Source of the DNA: Prolixibacteraceae bacterium
GTDB taxonomy: Bacteria > Bacteroidota > Bacteroidia > Bacteroidales > Prolixibacteraceae
DNA length: 64,000 bases
Assembly: GCA_019459525.1 (NCBI GenBank)
Contig: JAIBEY010000052.1
Span: 62,001-126,000 of the forward strand
Direction: 5' to 3'
Each line of letters starts with the position of its first letter. The first letter of the stretch is position 1. The notes under the pieces are model-generated. The model was not told where the DNA came from and searched no databases. It was given only the letters and a program-made list of their open reading frames with translations. Shown piece by piece: positions 34,461 through 43,946 of the stretch. The translations under genes and the position numbers were made by a program.

Positions 34461-37406
34461 TTAATTTGTTTTCAAAGGCTTCCCTTCACCAATAACAGTT
34501 ACCTTCACCCGTGGATTTAACTCTTTGGGGCCATCACAGGTGAAAGATATCTCATTATCGCCTGAAGCAAGCGAAGGAATTCTCCCTTCAATTTTAACTT
34601 CCTTCAGAAGTTCTCCTTTCGAACCATACAGTTTACAGTCGGTCGATGAATTTAATTCAAGATACATACCTGATTCCATAGAAACCGGAAAGACGATTTT
34701 TTCGCCACCTATCGTTACTGAAGGATTTTCGATGGTGACCGGAAGCATAGGCAGTGCCTTGACAGAACCTATCCGGCATTTCACTTCTTTCCCCGCAGGA
34801 AGGTTGTTGTACCATAACTGTAACTTGTCCACATTCTTAAAATCCACGGTATGGCGGTATGAATCATAGACATAAAAATCAGAAGTTGACTTTGGTGCTG
34901 GCCAAATATAATTACTGGATTCAGAAGACTCAATTTCTACCAATTCAAAATATTTCCAACCGGTAAAATCAATCTTTACAAAATGGTCTCCCCTTGCTCC
35001 GTGTGAAAGATGCTTTGGGCTTTCGATCCTGAAATTCAGCAACTCGCCGTTTCCATCGCCATTTATCCAGACACCGAGTGCCTGATTTTTTTCGAGGTTC
35101 AGCCATGGTTCAAATTTTTTCTCCATTTTAATCCATGAACCTTCAGGTGGAGCTATTCCTGAACTGGTGGCAGAAAAAATGCCAACTACATCACCACCAA
35201 CTGTTTTTTCATTAGAATTTTTTATTCCGCCGGAGACACCTTTGGCGGTTCCTTCATTTGAAAAATTCTCTTTTGCGGAAAAATCGGCCAACACAATGTT
35301 AGCCGGATCGTAGTATGGTTTTACTGACATCAGTGGTTCAATCCGTAACCGGACTGGCTGAGAAGCGAATTCATTATGCACTTTCCATTGTGCGAATGAG
35401 TTTTTGGATCTGGAAACTTTATGCTTTTGATAAGCAATTGGTTTAAAATTCCATTCACCGTCTTTGTCCTGAAAAAGGGTAAATTCTTTTTCAGGCTGGC
35501 GAAGGAGGCTACGCACCGTATCGCTGAAGTAATTCTTGTGCCGCAAATCTTCGTATTGCTTAATGATCGTGATCAACCGTTTGAAAAGCGGGTTTTCGTC
35601 CAGCGTTTTTTTGTCTGCACCGCCCAACATAGAGAGTCCGGCGTTATTACCAATCATTTTACAGCAAAGGTATTCGATGTCATCAGGGAAAGTAGATTCA
35701 ACCTGTGGAGGGTTCCATGTTTGGTTTGCCCACCATCCGAAATGAAGGGGAAGAAGTAAGCCGCCGTTTTCATTCTTGGCAAATTTCTGTATAAATGGCC
35801 TATGTCCGCGCCAGAGACCATGGTCATATTCATCGGTTTTTATTGCCGCCGAATGGATATCGACAAAACGTTTATATCCCCGGACCGGCCGGTCCCATGC
35901 CTGCCAACGCGAACGATAATGCCACCAATGATGAAACATGGTACTCATTTCCATACCAACCGGGCGCTCCAGATGTTTGGCAACTTCGAAAATAAATTTG
36001 GTACCGTAATACCACGAGTTTTCAGCACCTCCAAGAATGTCGACCCCATCAATAGCATCGAAATAAATGCCGTCAAAATTGCACTCTTTTACAATTCCGG
36101 CTGTCTTTCGTGCAATTTCCGCAAATAGTGCGGTTTCGGTGCCCGGGACAAAGCGCCCAAACATTTCCCTCAGATGATAAGCGGTATCCTGAGCTAGGTG
36201 CGAAGATTTTTTTGTCCCATTCACACCCCGTTCACATCCGGTAAATTTATAAGGCGGAGTATTGGTCACTCCACTGAAGCTGATCAGTTCATCACCTAGG
36301 CGGAGCGTAACGCTGTTCCTGACAAAAAAACCGGTTATCGTTGAAACCTTTGTCGTTGATTCCTTTACTACGATTTCATTATCGTCCGGGCTAAGCGGTT
36401 CGGCTATTGTATATGAGCTAAAATATCCTAAGTCCCTATGTGGAACCGGTGTTACATATCTCGAATTTTTGTCAATAAAAAAGGCATAGGTATGGAAAAT
36501 CGAAGAAATGCCTGCCTCGTGAAGCTTCTGGTTTATACGTTTGAAATGGCTCCAGCCATCTGGCCATTTTTCAGGGTTCAGGTCAAAATCGCCGAAACTA
36601 AAAAAATCACTTCCCCCGCCATGATTGTCAATCTGGTTGAAGCCCAATCCCTCGCACATTTCAATCCACTCCGGTACTGTTTCTTCGGTCAGCGTGCCAA
36701 AATTCATCAGGTACGAACCGTATCCTTCTTTTTGCATCTTTGCCCAGGCTCCTCCTGCCGTGGAATGGGGAATGTCATCTGCATGTTCCATGACATTCCG
36801 GATAACCGGAAGAATATTTTTCTGAGGTGTACCAAGTAAGGTGATTTTCGCCCCTTTTATCCCAAAGCGTTGATAACAGGTTGCCCAAAGATGGTTTTGC
36901 AGTGCAGGAAGCTGGCGAACGTGCGTGAATAAGTTCATTGAAAGGACACATGCCGCAAATGGCTCGGAAGGCATCCCTTCCAGTTTAAGCGGAATATTGA
37001 TAAACGTCAGCGATTCTAACGATCCTTTCACTTCTGCTACTTCCATCGTGATAAGGTTTTTAGCCTTACCTATTCGGACCTCAACTGTTACGCCCGTATT
37101 GCCAAATTCAATATCCAGCAAGTTATTTTTGAGAGAAACGGATGTTGCATGATACTCTTTCCCATCCTTTATGATGTATGCACAATATGAAACAGAGTCA
37201 GCATAAAAATAGTCGATACCGGTTTTCTTGTCTGTAAAATGAAGGTTTTTCCCATCTTTGGCTATTTCGTACCTGAAATGATCATTTCCGATAATCACTG
37301 GATAAGCAAAAGTTGAAAAAGCCGCTCTTCCTTCATGTTCAATAGAAATTAGGATGAATACCAGCAAGGCGGCAAAAATAATACTGATTATTCGATTTGA
37401 TTTCAT
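34461..37406 (-). CDS. Large unassigned secreted hydrolase-like protein
   Basis: The 981-residue protein has a signal anchor or signal peptide (IISIIFAALLVFILISIEHEG). The first 200 residues look like a beta-sandwich (HFRYEIAKDGKNLHFTDKKT). A TIM-barrel-like part follows with EWIEMCEGLGFNQIDNHGG, ISSIFHTYAFFIDKNSRY, then a small inserted beta domain (VSTITGFFVRNSVTLRLGDE) and later NFDGIYFDAIDGVDILGG and RPVGMEMSTMFHHWWHYRS. FDAIDG and GMEMST resemble catalytic strand ends of retaining glycosidases, giving Asp and Glu candidates. The last 350 residues are beta-sandwich domains, one with a binding-module look (WNFKPIAYQ, FSAKENFSNEGTA). I recognise no numbered family. By position it belongs with the rhamnose/fucose enzymes. 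Confidence 0.7.
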   Translation of the reverse strand: MKSNRIISIIFAALLVFILISIEHEGRAAFSTFAYPVIIGNDHFRYEIAKDGKNLHFTDKKTGIDYFYADSVSYCAYIIKDGKEYHATSVSLKNNLLDIEFGNTGVTVEVRIGKAKNLITMEVAEVKGSLESLTFINIPLKLEGMPSEPFAACVLSMNLFTHVRQLPALQNHLWATCYQRFGIKGAKITLLGTPQKNILPVIRNVMEHADDIPHSTAGGAWAKMQKEGYGSYLMNFGTLTEETVPEWIEMCEGLGFNQIDNHGGGSDFFSFGDFDLNPEKWPDGWSHFKRINQKLHEAGISSIFHTYAFFIDKNSRYVTPVPHRDLGYFSSYTIAEPLSPDDNEIVVKESTTKVSTITGFFVRNSVTLRLGDELISFSGVTNTPPYKFTGCERGVNGTKKSSHLAQDTAYHLREMFGRFVPGTETALFAEIARKTAGIVKECNFDGIYFDAIDGVDILGGAENSWYYGTKFIFEVAKHLERPVGMEMSTMFHHWWHYRSRWQAWDRPVRGYKRFVDIHSAAIKTDEYDHGLWRGHRPFIQKFAKNENGGLLLPLHFGWWANQTWNPPQVESTFPDDIEYLCCKMIGNNAGLSMLGGADKKTLDENPLFKRLITIIKQYEDLRHKNYFSDTVRSLLRQPEKEFTLFQDKDGEWNFKPIAYQKHKVSRSKNSFAQWKVHNEFASQPVRLRIEPLMSVKPYYDPANIVLADFSAKENFSNEGTAKGVSGGIKNSNEKTVGGDVVGIFSATSSGIAPPEGSWIKMEKKFEPWLNLEKNQALGVWINGDGNGELLNFRIESPKHLSHGARGDHFVKIDFTGWKYFELVEIESSESSNYIWPAPKSTSDFYVYDSYRHTVDFKNVDKLQLWYNNLPAGKEVKCRIGSVKALPMLPVTIENPSVTIGGEKIVFPVSMESGMYLELNSSTDCKLYGSKGELLKEVKIEGRIPSLASGDNEISFTCDGPKELNPRVKVTVIGEGKPLKTN

Positions 37407-37494
37407 CGTTTAGGTATAGGCTAATAATTTGACCATTATGTATTTAGCAATTATATTGGTAATGCAAAAATGTTTTCTTTATAAGCATATCTCT

Positions 37495-39936
37495 TTATTC
37501 GTCCTTCATTAACTTCGCTGAACTTCGATTTTCTACTTTTACTTTATATCCGGATGGCGCCTTTACAGCATATCTGATGTAGTTACCTGAACGTTTCCAT
37601 TTTAATTCAACCAAACTTTCGCCAACAGGAATAGCTCCACTACATTTACTCAGATTTATATCAGTAAATTGAACAGTAACCTCTTTTTTTAGGTAATCAA
37701 TCCGGCTTATCCCCAAAATGTCACGGTAAAGTATATGCCCTATATAGGAAGCGAAACCATGATTGCAACTGCCTTGCAAGCCCATGTGCTCCCACAAGGT
37801 TCCGGTGCGTTTGGCCATTGGATAAAAATAATCCTGAACTTCTTTAAATAATTGACTATTCAATCCATATCTCGAAAGAATATCCATTCTAAGGTAATTT
37901 CCAATAAAGGCATTGGCCAGAAATACATTGGGGTAAGTAATTGCATCATTCCGGTTCGGGCCAAAATCTGTAATTAACTTATTCCATAATGCTGGATGTG
38001 TTTCGGGAGTGGCAATATCGAAAAAGAAAGCATAATATTGGCATACTTCGGTTGTATTCTGAGTTAACTGTAGTTTTCCATTATTGTCCCTGATTGCATT
38101 ATCAATAAAGAAAGTTCCGTTATACGATTGTTTCAGCACTGTTTGCCGGATGTGTGCAGCCTTTTGCTGCCAGTTGTCATTGTGATACAGGGTTGCAGCT
38201 TTTGCCAGCGCTGCACTGTACAACATGTTGGTCGGATAATTGACATCGAGTACAAAATCATTAGCTTTCGACCACTCAACAAAAATCCAACCATTCAGTC
38301 TTTCCAGTAGCCCATCCTTATTTTCAAACCGGGCAAAATATTCGAGCAGCTTTTCAATTCGTGGTTTTAACTGGGTTACCAGAACCGGATCACCCCCGCG
38401 CTTCGCATAATCATCAATCTGGATGATAAACCACAAAGCCCAATTCGGAATAAATCCTCCATCCGGATGATCGGCCGGGTAGCACATCGGTATCATTCCA
38501 TCAGGCAGAAAATCAAAACTTTCGGGTAGCGCATAATTTTCGTAGAAATTGTGGGTCACAGCCGAATGGCCTGTAAAATCTTTTTCCATGATGGCGGAAA
38601 AGTAGCTGTCGCACAACCAACCAGCCCGCTCTCTCGATGGGCAGTCGGTTAGCACATCCACCGCATTTTGCCGGAACGATTGCCGTGCAGCTTTGTATAT
38701 CTCATTTAGCTTTTCGTTGTTGCATTTAAAAGCTGCTTTTGGATTTTCAGGATAAGCATAATCCCTCAAATAAATATCATCAATACTTACACTTCCCTTC
38801 GGAATAATTATTTTCAGATACTTAAATGTATAGGATTCAAATGTTTCGAGCGTGTAATCTCCCGGATCCAATTCATAAACAACTTGGTTGTTCACATCCG
38901 GCATTCGGTTTTTTGTATGTACATCGGCGCCAGTCAGCAATTCATCGAAATAAAAAATGACTGTTGAAGGCTCTACACAGCTAAACTTTCCACCGATAAA
39001 CCCGGAAAGATTGGTCCCGAAATCAAAGGTTCTAAATTCATTTTCAACCAGTGAAATCGTATTTCCTGTGAATGGATTTGATGTTGTATCCTGTGTTTCG
39101 TTTGTAATTTCCTGAATGATTTGAGAAGGTAAAACGTCCAGCTCATTCTCTTTGTAACCCTTAAATTTATCGGTTATTTGAGTTAAAGACCTGTCTTTTT
39201 TATATTTGTCAGGCTTTTTAAACTGAATAGTTCCGCGGGAATGAATCGAAAGCGGGCGCACCAGATTAAAATCAGGAAGAAGAAGATTTCGGGGCAACAA
39301 CTTAACCGGAGAAAGATTGGTTAGCTTAAGTGATTCAACAGGCGCTCTCGCCGATATCTTCCATTGGTCAAAATCTTTTCCTACCCGGTAATATTCAGTA
39401 AAAGGACGCTGAAAGGAATATCGTTCAACTTTTTGTGTCCGTTCTTTTAATTGAAATGCTTCGAACCCGGGACTGGAACCGGTTGCCAGTATGATCTTCC
39501 CGCCCGATTGTACTTCTGCCTGTAAAAAAGATGGCTGATCCAGTGTATAAAAACTATTAACATTGTACCCGGCAACTTCAACAGCAACGATATTTTCACC
39601 ATTTCGAACTTCTTTGCCCAAATCATATTCATCGACTCTGAAATAACCGTGGCCAGCACGGGCCGGACCATACCCCAGAAATTCGCCGTTCAGGAAAACC
39701 CTATAAAGAGTTGATGCTGTAATTTTCAATGTAGTTTTTTTATTCTTCTCTGCCTGAAAGACCCCGCGGAAGCATAAGGTTAGGTTCATCTCCTTTTCAC
39801 GACCCTTAACCCAGACAGGAACAGCCTTTTGCATTGTGAACAATTCAACAGTTTTGGGTTCAGAAATCTCTGCAATGACTTCGGAATTGGTACATATTCC
39901 TAAAACAACTAGTATAAATAATTTGAAAATTTGCAT
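37495..39936 (-). CDS. GH78-like rhamnosidase, third copy
   Basis: The 813-residue protein has a signal peptide (FKLFILVVLGICTNSEVIA). The N-terminal domain starts with LFTMQKAVPVWVKGREKEMN and includes a jelly roll with LYRVFLNGEFLGYGPARAGHGYFRVDEYDL. The barrel motif reads TDCPSRERAGWLCD, keeping Asp431, Glu436 and Asp443 but with Cys where most members have Gly just before the last Asp. A GTLWEHMGLQGS motif supplies Glu716 as the expected base. The C-terminal beta-sandwich is short. A second possibility is that it acts on a sugar other than rhamnose, because several GH78 relatives do. It is the first intact gene of the minus-strand run and begins 7 bases after the truncated esterase. Confidence 0.82.
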   Translation of the reverse strand: MQIFKLFILVVLGICTNSEVIAEISEPKTVELFTMQKAVPVWVKGREKEMNLTLCFRGVFQAEKNKKTTLKITASTLYRVFLNGEFLGYGPARAGHGYFRVDEYDLGKEVRNGENIVAVEVAGYNVNSFYTLDQPSFLQAEVQSGGKIILATGSSPGFEAFQLKERTQKVERYSFQRPFTEYYRVGKDFDQWKISARAPVESLKLTNLSPVKLLPRNLLLPDFNLVRPLSIHSRGTIQFKKPDKYKKDRSLTQITDKFKGYKENELDVLPSQIIQEITNETQDTTSNPFTGNTISLVENEFRTFDFGTNLSGFIGGKFSCVEPSTVIFYFDELLTGADVHTKNRMPDVNNQVVYELDPGDYTLETFESYTFKYLKIIIPKGSVSIDDIYLRDYAYPENPKAAFKCNNEKLNEIYKAARQSFRQNAVDVLTDCPSRERAGWLCDSYFSAIMEKDFTGHSAVTHNFYENYALPESFDFLPDGMIPMCYPADHPDGGFIPNWALWFIIQIDDYAKRGGDPVLVTQLKPRIEKLLEYFARFENKDGLLERLNGWIFVEWSKANDFVLDVNYPTNMLYSAALAKAATLYHNDNWQQKAAHIRQTVLKQSYNGTFFIDNAIRDNNGKLQLTQNTTEVCQYYAFFFDIATPETHPALWNKLITDFGPNRNDAITYPNVFLANAFIGNYLRMDILSRYGLNSQLFKEVQDYFYPMAKRTGTLWEHMGLQGSCNHGFASYIGHILYRDILGISRIDYLKKEVTVQFTDINLSKCSGAIPVGESLVELKWKRSGNYIRYAVKAPSGYKVKVENRSSAKLMKDE

Positions 39937-39943
39937 GAGTTTT

Positions 39944-40303
39944 TTATCCTTTTCTATGTTGATAATTCATTTGTTTGTTGCCGTTTTTAATGTGGAGCAT
40001 AACTTCTTCACGAGTATTCATTCCGTTGAAAATATTTTCCTTTCGTGAAACAGGAGTAACGTCAGATTTTCCATGCCACCGGGGGATGATGCCATAAACA
40101 TCTTCGCTAAACATTTTGTATATCTCGTTTCTTCGTTTGTTGCAGTCCTTTTTGGTTACGACCTTCGAATCTTCGTTGAAAACCATTGGGTCAGGCAAGG
40201 TATTCATAGGAACTTTTGATTCATCGTAGTTTCCTTGATTTTGCTGAACTATTATGGAGAGCGACATACCTGATATAAAAAGTGAAATGAGTATTTTCTT
40301 CAT
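39944..40303 (-). pseudogene. Truncated CE15-like glucuronoyl esterase (N-terminal remnant)
   Basis: The 119-residue frame begins with a signal peptide (KKILISLFISGMSLSIIVQQ). It then reads NYDESKVPMNTLPDPMVFN and KKDCNKRRNEIYKMFSEDVYG, the start of secreted CE15-type glucuronoyl methylesterases, which are normally about 400 residues. After HIKNGNKQMNYQHRKG it stops, so the alpha/beta-hydrolase core with the GxSxG nucleophile is missing. The stop lies 7 bases before the start of the GH78-like gene, as though the rest was deleted in a rearrangement that joined the esterase's promoter and signal peptide to this operon. It is likely inactive, and if transcribed it may serve only as a leader. A short functional protein cannot be excluded. 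Confidence 0.7.
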
Positions 40304-40719
40304 AGATAAAATTTGCTTCCAAAATCAAGGCAATGGTTTTATTTCAATTGGTCGGCATCGTAATAAAACGGCAGTAATTACAAGCACAATGACTTTTAAA
40401 AAACGACTAAAAACAAACAGAGTATTACTCCAGGATAATAATTTCTAACAAATATTTACTCAGCTAAAAATATTTATCTTATGTGTAATATCCTTTTATA
40501 GCGATAGGGGTACTAATCTAAAATCGGCTTATGGGTGATGATGGTTGTGCTCTGGTTAAGTGTTGGGAATCCCGCGGAAATTTTCAACGACTCCGTATCC
40601 TTCCCGTGAAGGAGAAAATTCTTTAAATATATAAGAGTCACCAACTAAAAATAATCCTCTGTAAACTAATTGTTTGCAGAGGATTTGTTTTTTATAGTGT
40701 TAGGTTCGCTTATACGATC
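40304..40719. other. Intergenic region between two minus-strand units
   Basis: These 416 bases hold the terminator of the DUF5686 unit at 40653-40685. The end near 40304 should contain the promoter of the minus-strand enzyme run, but I see no convincing TAnnTTTG (-7) and TTTG (-33) pair there. A small palindrome (TCCTTC..GAAGGA) near 40600 is of unknown meaning. Confidence 0.5.
40653..40685 (-). terminator. Intrinsic terminator after DUF5686 gene
   Basis: Arms 40653-40666 and 40672-40685 pair over 14 positions with one G-U pair, around a 5-base loop. On the minus strand the stem runs into a T-rich stretch (ATTATTTTTAG), and on the plus strand it is followed by TTGTTTTTTAT, so it can act in both directions. 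It lies 35 bases after the stop of the DUF5686 gene. Confidence 0.85.
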
Positions 40720-43248
40720 TTAAAGTTTAATTTCAAATTTGGCTCTTAGTCCAAAAGATGGTGCACCTTGCATCGACTTTGGACTTACCCTCCAAACTGC
40801 TTCGATCCTAAATAAACGGAAAATGTTTTCTACCCCGGCGCCCAATTCTATGTACGGATTGTTCATTCGTTGTATGGTTATTGGGAAATCTACAATATCC
40901 TGATGCTTATTACTTAGTGACCCGATCATGGTTTTAGCCGAGAAAACTTCGCGAAGCCCTATTCGTTTCAGTAATGGCATACGGTTAAATACAAATCCGT
41001 TGAGGTGATATTCCACGTAAGTATGAAAATATTTGTCGTGCACGTATTCCATAAAGTTGAGCATGTTAAAATCGTAGGAATAGTACCCGAAAGTTTCGTT
41101 TCCACGGGGAATATCGAGCATGGTATAAGGAAGTTTACCCAGATAAATACCACCCTCCAGCGCGTAATTAATTGCGGTCTGCCCCAGACGTAAATACTGT
41201 TCGATGGTGCCAAAAACTTTTCCGTAGTAGTTTTCCTGCCCTGAATGAAAGCTTTTTCCCCCACCAATAGCGAAATGAATAATTGGATAATCCGTTGCCA
41301 TATAAATGCGGAGAAACTTATCGTCGATCACTTTCTCCTGCCACGAAAAACGGGTATCCAAACTAATCTCCACAGCAGAAACCTGATCGACCGGATTCCC
41401 ATTTTTTAGATAGGGATAAAATTCAGGTGAAAAGTGACGGGTAAAATTGGCGCTCAGTTTATTCAATAGTCCCGGATACCATTCGTATTCGTAGGATGTA
41501 ACCAGTTTTTGTTCCCTGAAAAGTTCGTCAAGTTCGTCGCGTTTAAATAGTTGTGATACCAGATTGTTTTCGGTGGGCGAAAGAGCGTTTTCGTAAAGGA
41601 AAAGGATTTTTTCGTTTTCGCCTGCACGCACGATTTTATCATCAAATGAGAGTTTAACCAACTGGCGGTGAATGCTCGGGAATTTATAACCCAAACCAGC
41701 AATCCCATTAATTTTTTTGTTTCGGAAACCGTACCCCAATCCGCCCCAAACCATAAACCGGGTGCTGATTTCGTCGCTGGTCCGGCCCCCGGCAAAAAGG
41801 TGTAACCCTTCTACTTTATTAGTGTTGATAATGTTTGTGTATGGACCAAATTCAAATTTGCCCAAATCGTAGTAGCCAGTCATGGTCATATGCGTCAGGT
41901 TGTTGGCAAATTTGATGGCTTCGATATTGCTTACCGAATCGATGGTTGTGCTGATTTGTACTTCGTGGTTACTGAGTTCTTCCAAACGATGGTTGTTCCA
42001 GTATTTGTCGTTGCGATTTGGTGCATCGGGTAATTTGAGTGTTTCGTACCGGCCGTTACTGATGCTTAGTTTTACATCGTTAGTCTGGTTAACCGAAACA
42101 CTGTCAATTACGGCCGACTGGGTAAAAAACAGGCTGATTGGTTTTTTCTTAGGGTTGCTTTTTAGTGGGACATAGTCGAATGTGGCATCAATCTGGTTTC
42201 GACGGTAAAAAGGGATACTATCGTTTACCAATTGATAATTTCCTTTCAATCGCATCGATTTAAGGAAATTCAGGTTACTCGATGTGGCCAATGCTCCATC
42301 CACTTCGACTAACGAATAACGACACGTTTCGGTAATTAAATAGCCTTTAAAAACTTTATCTCCATGTCGCCGGGGAATAAAATCGATGCGGTATTGCTTG
42401 TGCCCGTTGCTTAGTTTAGTACTGTCGGCCAGAAAATACCTGTAATAAAACCACCCGTTGTCGGCCAACGGGCTCACAAAATTCTGCGAAAAAAGGTTGA
42501 TGAAATTGTCGTAAAAGTTAACTTCCATGTCGAGGGCGCTGGTGTAGCCTGAAATCTCGTAATTGTCGAGAATACCGACTCCCGTAGTTTTGTCGGCCAG
42601 CACGGTTGACTTCTGTTTTAGCGGATTCCGCTGTATTTCATTATAAACAAGCTGTTCCGAGAAATAAATAGGCAGATATTTGGTACTGTCGTTACCCGAT
42701 TTGAATACCGACTGATTGTTGCGGAATGCTTTTGATTGGATTAGCTTTTCCCCCACATGTTGTAGGTGGTATTCCCATTTCGTGTATTTGCGGTACGAAT
42801 ACCGATCGTATTTATCCGGATTGTTCAGTTCTTTGCGATCAACCATTTCCTTAAGAATTCGGCGTACAGGCCCATCGTCAGGCAAAACCTGTATTTCTGA
42901 AAGTTTTACCAGGTCGTGTTTCAGTTTTACAATTAGCTCGCTGGTGGTTATCCGCGGTTCGATACCGATTGTTTGACTGAGGTATCCAACCGTGGAAAAA
43001 CTGATCGAATCGGCCACCTCTTTGCTGCTTAACGAAAATTGACCAAGAGAATCAGTTAAAACGCCGATTTGGGTATTTTTAAAAACCACACTGACATACG
43101 GAACAGGCTGTTCGTTTTCCTGATCGATTACTCTACCGCTTACCTGAGTGGGCTGTGAGAAACTTTTTCCGGCTATTAAAATTAGAATCCAGATCAAATG
43201 AAACCTGTAAAAAGCACTGATATCACTTGATTTTATAGTATTGTACAT
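40720..43248 (-). CDS. DUF5686-family outer-membrane protein with CarboxypepD_reg-like domain
   Basis: The 842-residue protein has a signal peptide (FHLIWILILIAGKSFSQ). The first 80 mature residues are a carboxypeptidase-regulatory-like beta-sandwich (VSGRVIDQENEQPVPYVSVVF). Then comes PDDGPVRRILKEMVDRKELNNPDKY, a phrase typical of DUF5686 proteins. The rest is beta-rich and predicted to form an outer-membrane barrel (alternating hydrophobic strands, final VSPKSMQGAPSFGLRAKFEIKL). The domain has no proven biochemical role in general and is widespread in Bacteroidota. It is separated from the small barrel-like gene by 82 bases and is probably unrelated to the glycan locus. Confidence 0.85.
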   Translation of the reverse strand: MYNTIKSSDISAFYRFHLIWILILIAGKSFSQPTQVSGRVIDQENEQPVPYVSVVFKNTQIGVLTDSLGQFSLSSKEVADSISFSTVGYLSQTIGIEPRITTSELIVKLKHDLVKLSEIQVLPDDGPVRRILKEMVDRKELNNPDKYDRYSYRKYTKWEYHLQHVGEKLIQSKAFRNNQSVFKSGNDSTKYLPIYFSEQLVYNEIQRNPLKQKSTVLADKTTGVGILDNYEISGYTSALDMEVNFYDNFINLFSQNFVSPLADNGWFYYRYFLADSTKLSNGHKQYRIDFIPRRHGDKVFKGYLITETCRYSLVEVDGALATSSNLNFLKSMRLKGNYQLVNDSIPFYRRNQIDATFDYVPLKSNPKKKPISLFFTQSAVIDSVSVNQTNDVKLSISNGRYETLKLPDAPNRNDKYWNNHRLEELSNHEVQISTTIDSVSNIEAIKFANNLTHMTMTGYYDLGKFEFGPYTNIINTNKVEGLHLFAGGRTSDEISTRFMVWGGLGYGFRNKKINGIAGLGYKFPSIHRQLVKLSFDDKIVRAGENEKILFLYENALSPTENNLVSQLFKRDELDELFREQKLVTSYEYEWYPGLLNKLSANFTRHFSPEFYPYLKNGNPVDQVSAVEISLDTRFSWQEKVIDDKFLRIYMATDYPIIHFAIGGGKSFHSGQENYYGKVFGTIEQYLRLGQTAINYALEGGIYLGKLPYTMLDIPRGNETFGYYSYDFNMLNFMEYVHDKYFHTYVEYHLNGFVFNRMPLLKRIGLREVFSAKTMIGSLSNKHQDIVDFPITIQRMNNPYIELGAGVENIFRLFRIEAVWRVSPKSMQGAPSFGLRAKFEIKL

Positions 43249-43330
43249 GTTTATTTCCTGTTATCAAAAGTTGAATCAAACAACATCATTATTGTTTGAT
43301 GGTTCTGCTATCCGAATTACTTTTCCTTGA

Positions 43331-43936
43331 TTACAGATCGGTTGAGGTGTTTTTATTTAATGGAATGGAAATTCCCATACAAATGTTAATGCAGTCGATA
43401 AATTTGGAGCGGTTGTATTTGAGTCGGTTAAACAGGTAATAGTCCAACGTTCCCAGTTCTACATACGAAAATTTCGAGCTATTTTTTCTTGAACCAACTT
43501 TCATGCCTAAAAACGGGGCGAGATGGACGGCATTGGCAAAATAATAGTCAGACGGGTAGTAGGAGGGGAACTTCAGGTACGTATTGTCGGTGATCGAATA
43601 CAACAGGTTTGTTCCGGCATAGGCATTCACAAAAGTTCTTTCAGACAGTTTGTGTTTTTTGAGGTTGAAGGCTCCTTTGGCCGAAACGGTATGAACTTCG
43701 ACGCTGTTTACCGATTCGGGCAGGTATCCGTAGCTGATCCCAATGTTGTGCTTCTCATTCTGCGAGATGTATCCAACACCAACCGATCCCAATCCCAGAT
43801 TTCCGGCATACTGTAGATTTACATAGTCAGGTTTGAATATTTTGTTGATCTTTTTCTTCTCTTTATTTCCGGAAGCGAAAATGTTTGCGGAAGCAAAAAC
43901 AAGAATAGCAATCAGTTTTATGTGGTTATTTTTCAT
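43331..43936 (-). CDS. Small secreted barrel-like protein, function unknown
   Basis: The 201-residue protein has a signal peptide (HIKLIAILVFASANIFASG) followed by a lysine-rich patch (NKEKKKINKIFKPDY). The rest alternates hydrophobic beta strands (YVNLQYAGNLGLGSVGVGYI, NIGISYGYLPESVNSVEVH, FVNAYAGTNLLYSI), in keeping with a small outer-membrane barrel. No family could be recognised. It starts 10 bases after the metallophosphoesterase stop, so the two are probably co-transcribed. Confidence 0.65.
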   Translation of the reverse strand: MKNNHIKLIAILVFASANIFASGNKEKKKINKIFKPDYVNLQYAGNLGLGSVGVGYISQNEKHNIGISYGYLPESVNSVEVHTVSAKGAFNLKKHKLSERTFVNAYAGTNLLYSITDNTYLKFPSYYPSDYYFANAVHLAPFLGMKVGSRKNSSKFSYVELGTLDYYLFNRLKYNRSKFIDCINICMGISIPLNKNTSTDL

Positions 43937-43946
43937 GGCAATGGCT

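Noticed and set aside
36438-36839. Plus-strand frame inside the 981-residue gene
   Set aside because: It runs opposite to a long well-formed secreted protein and has no family pattern.
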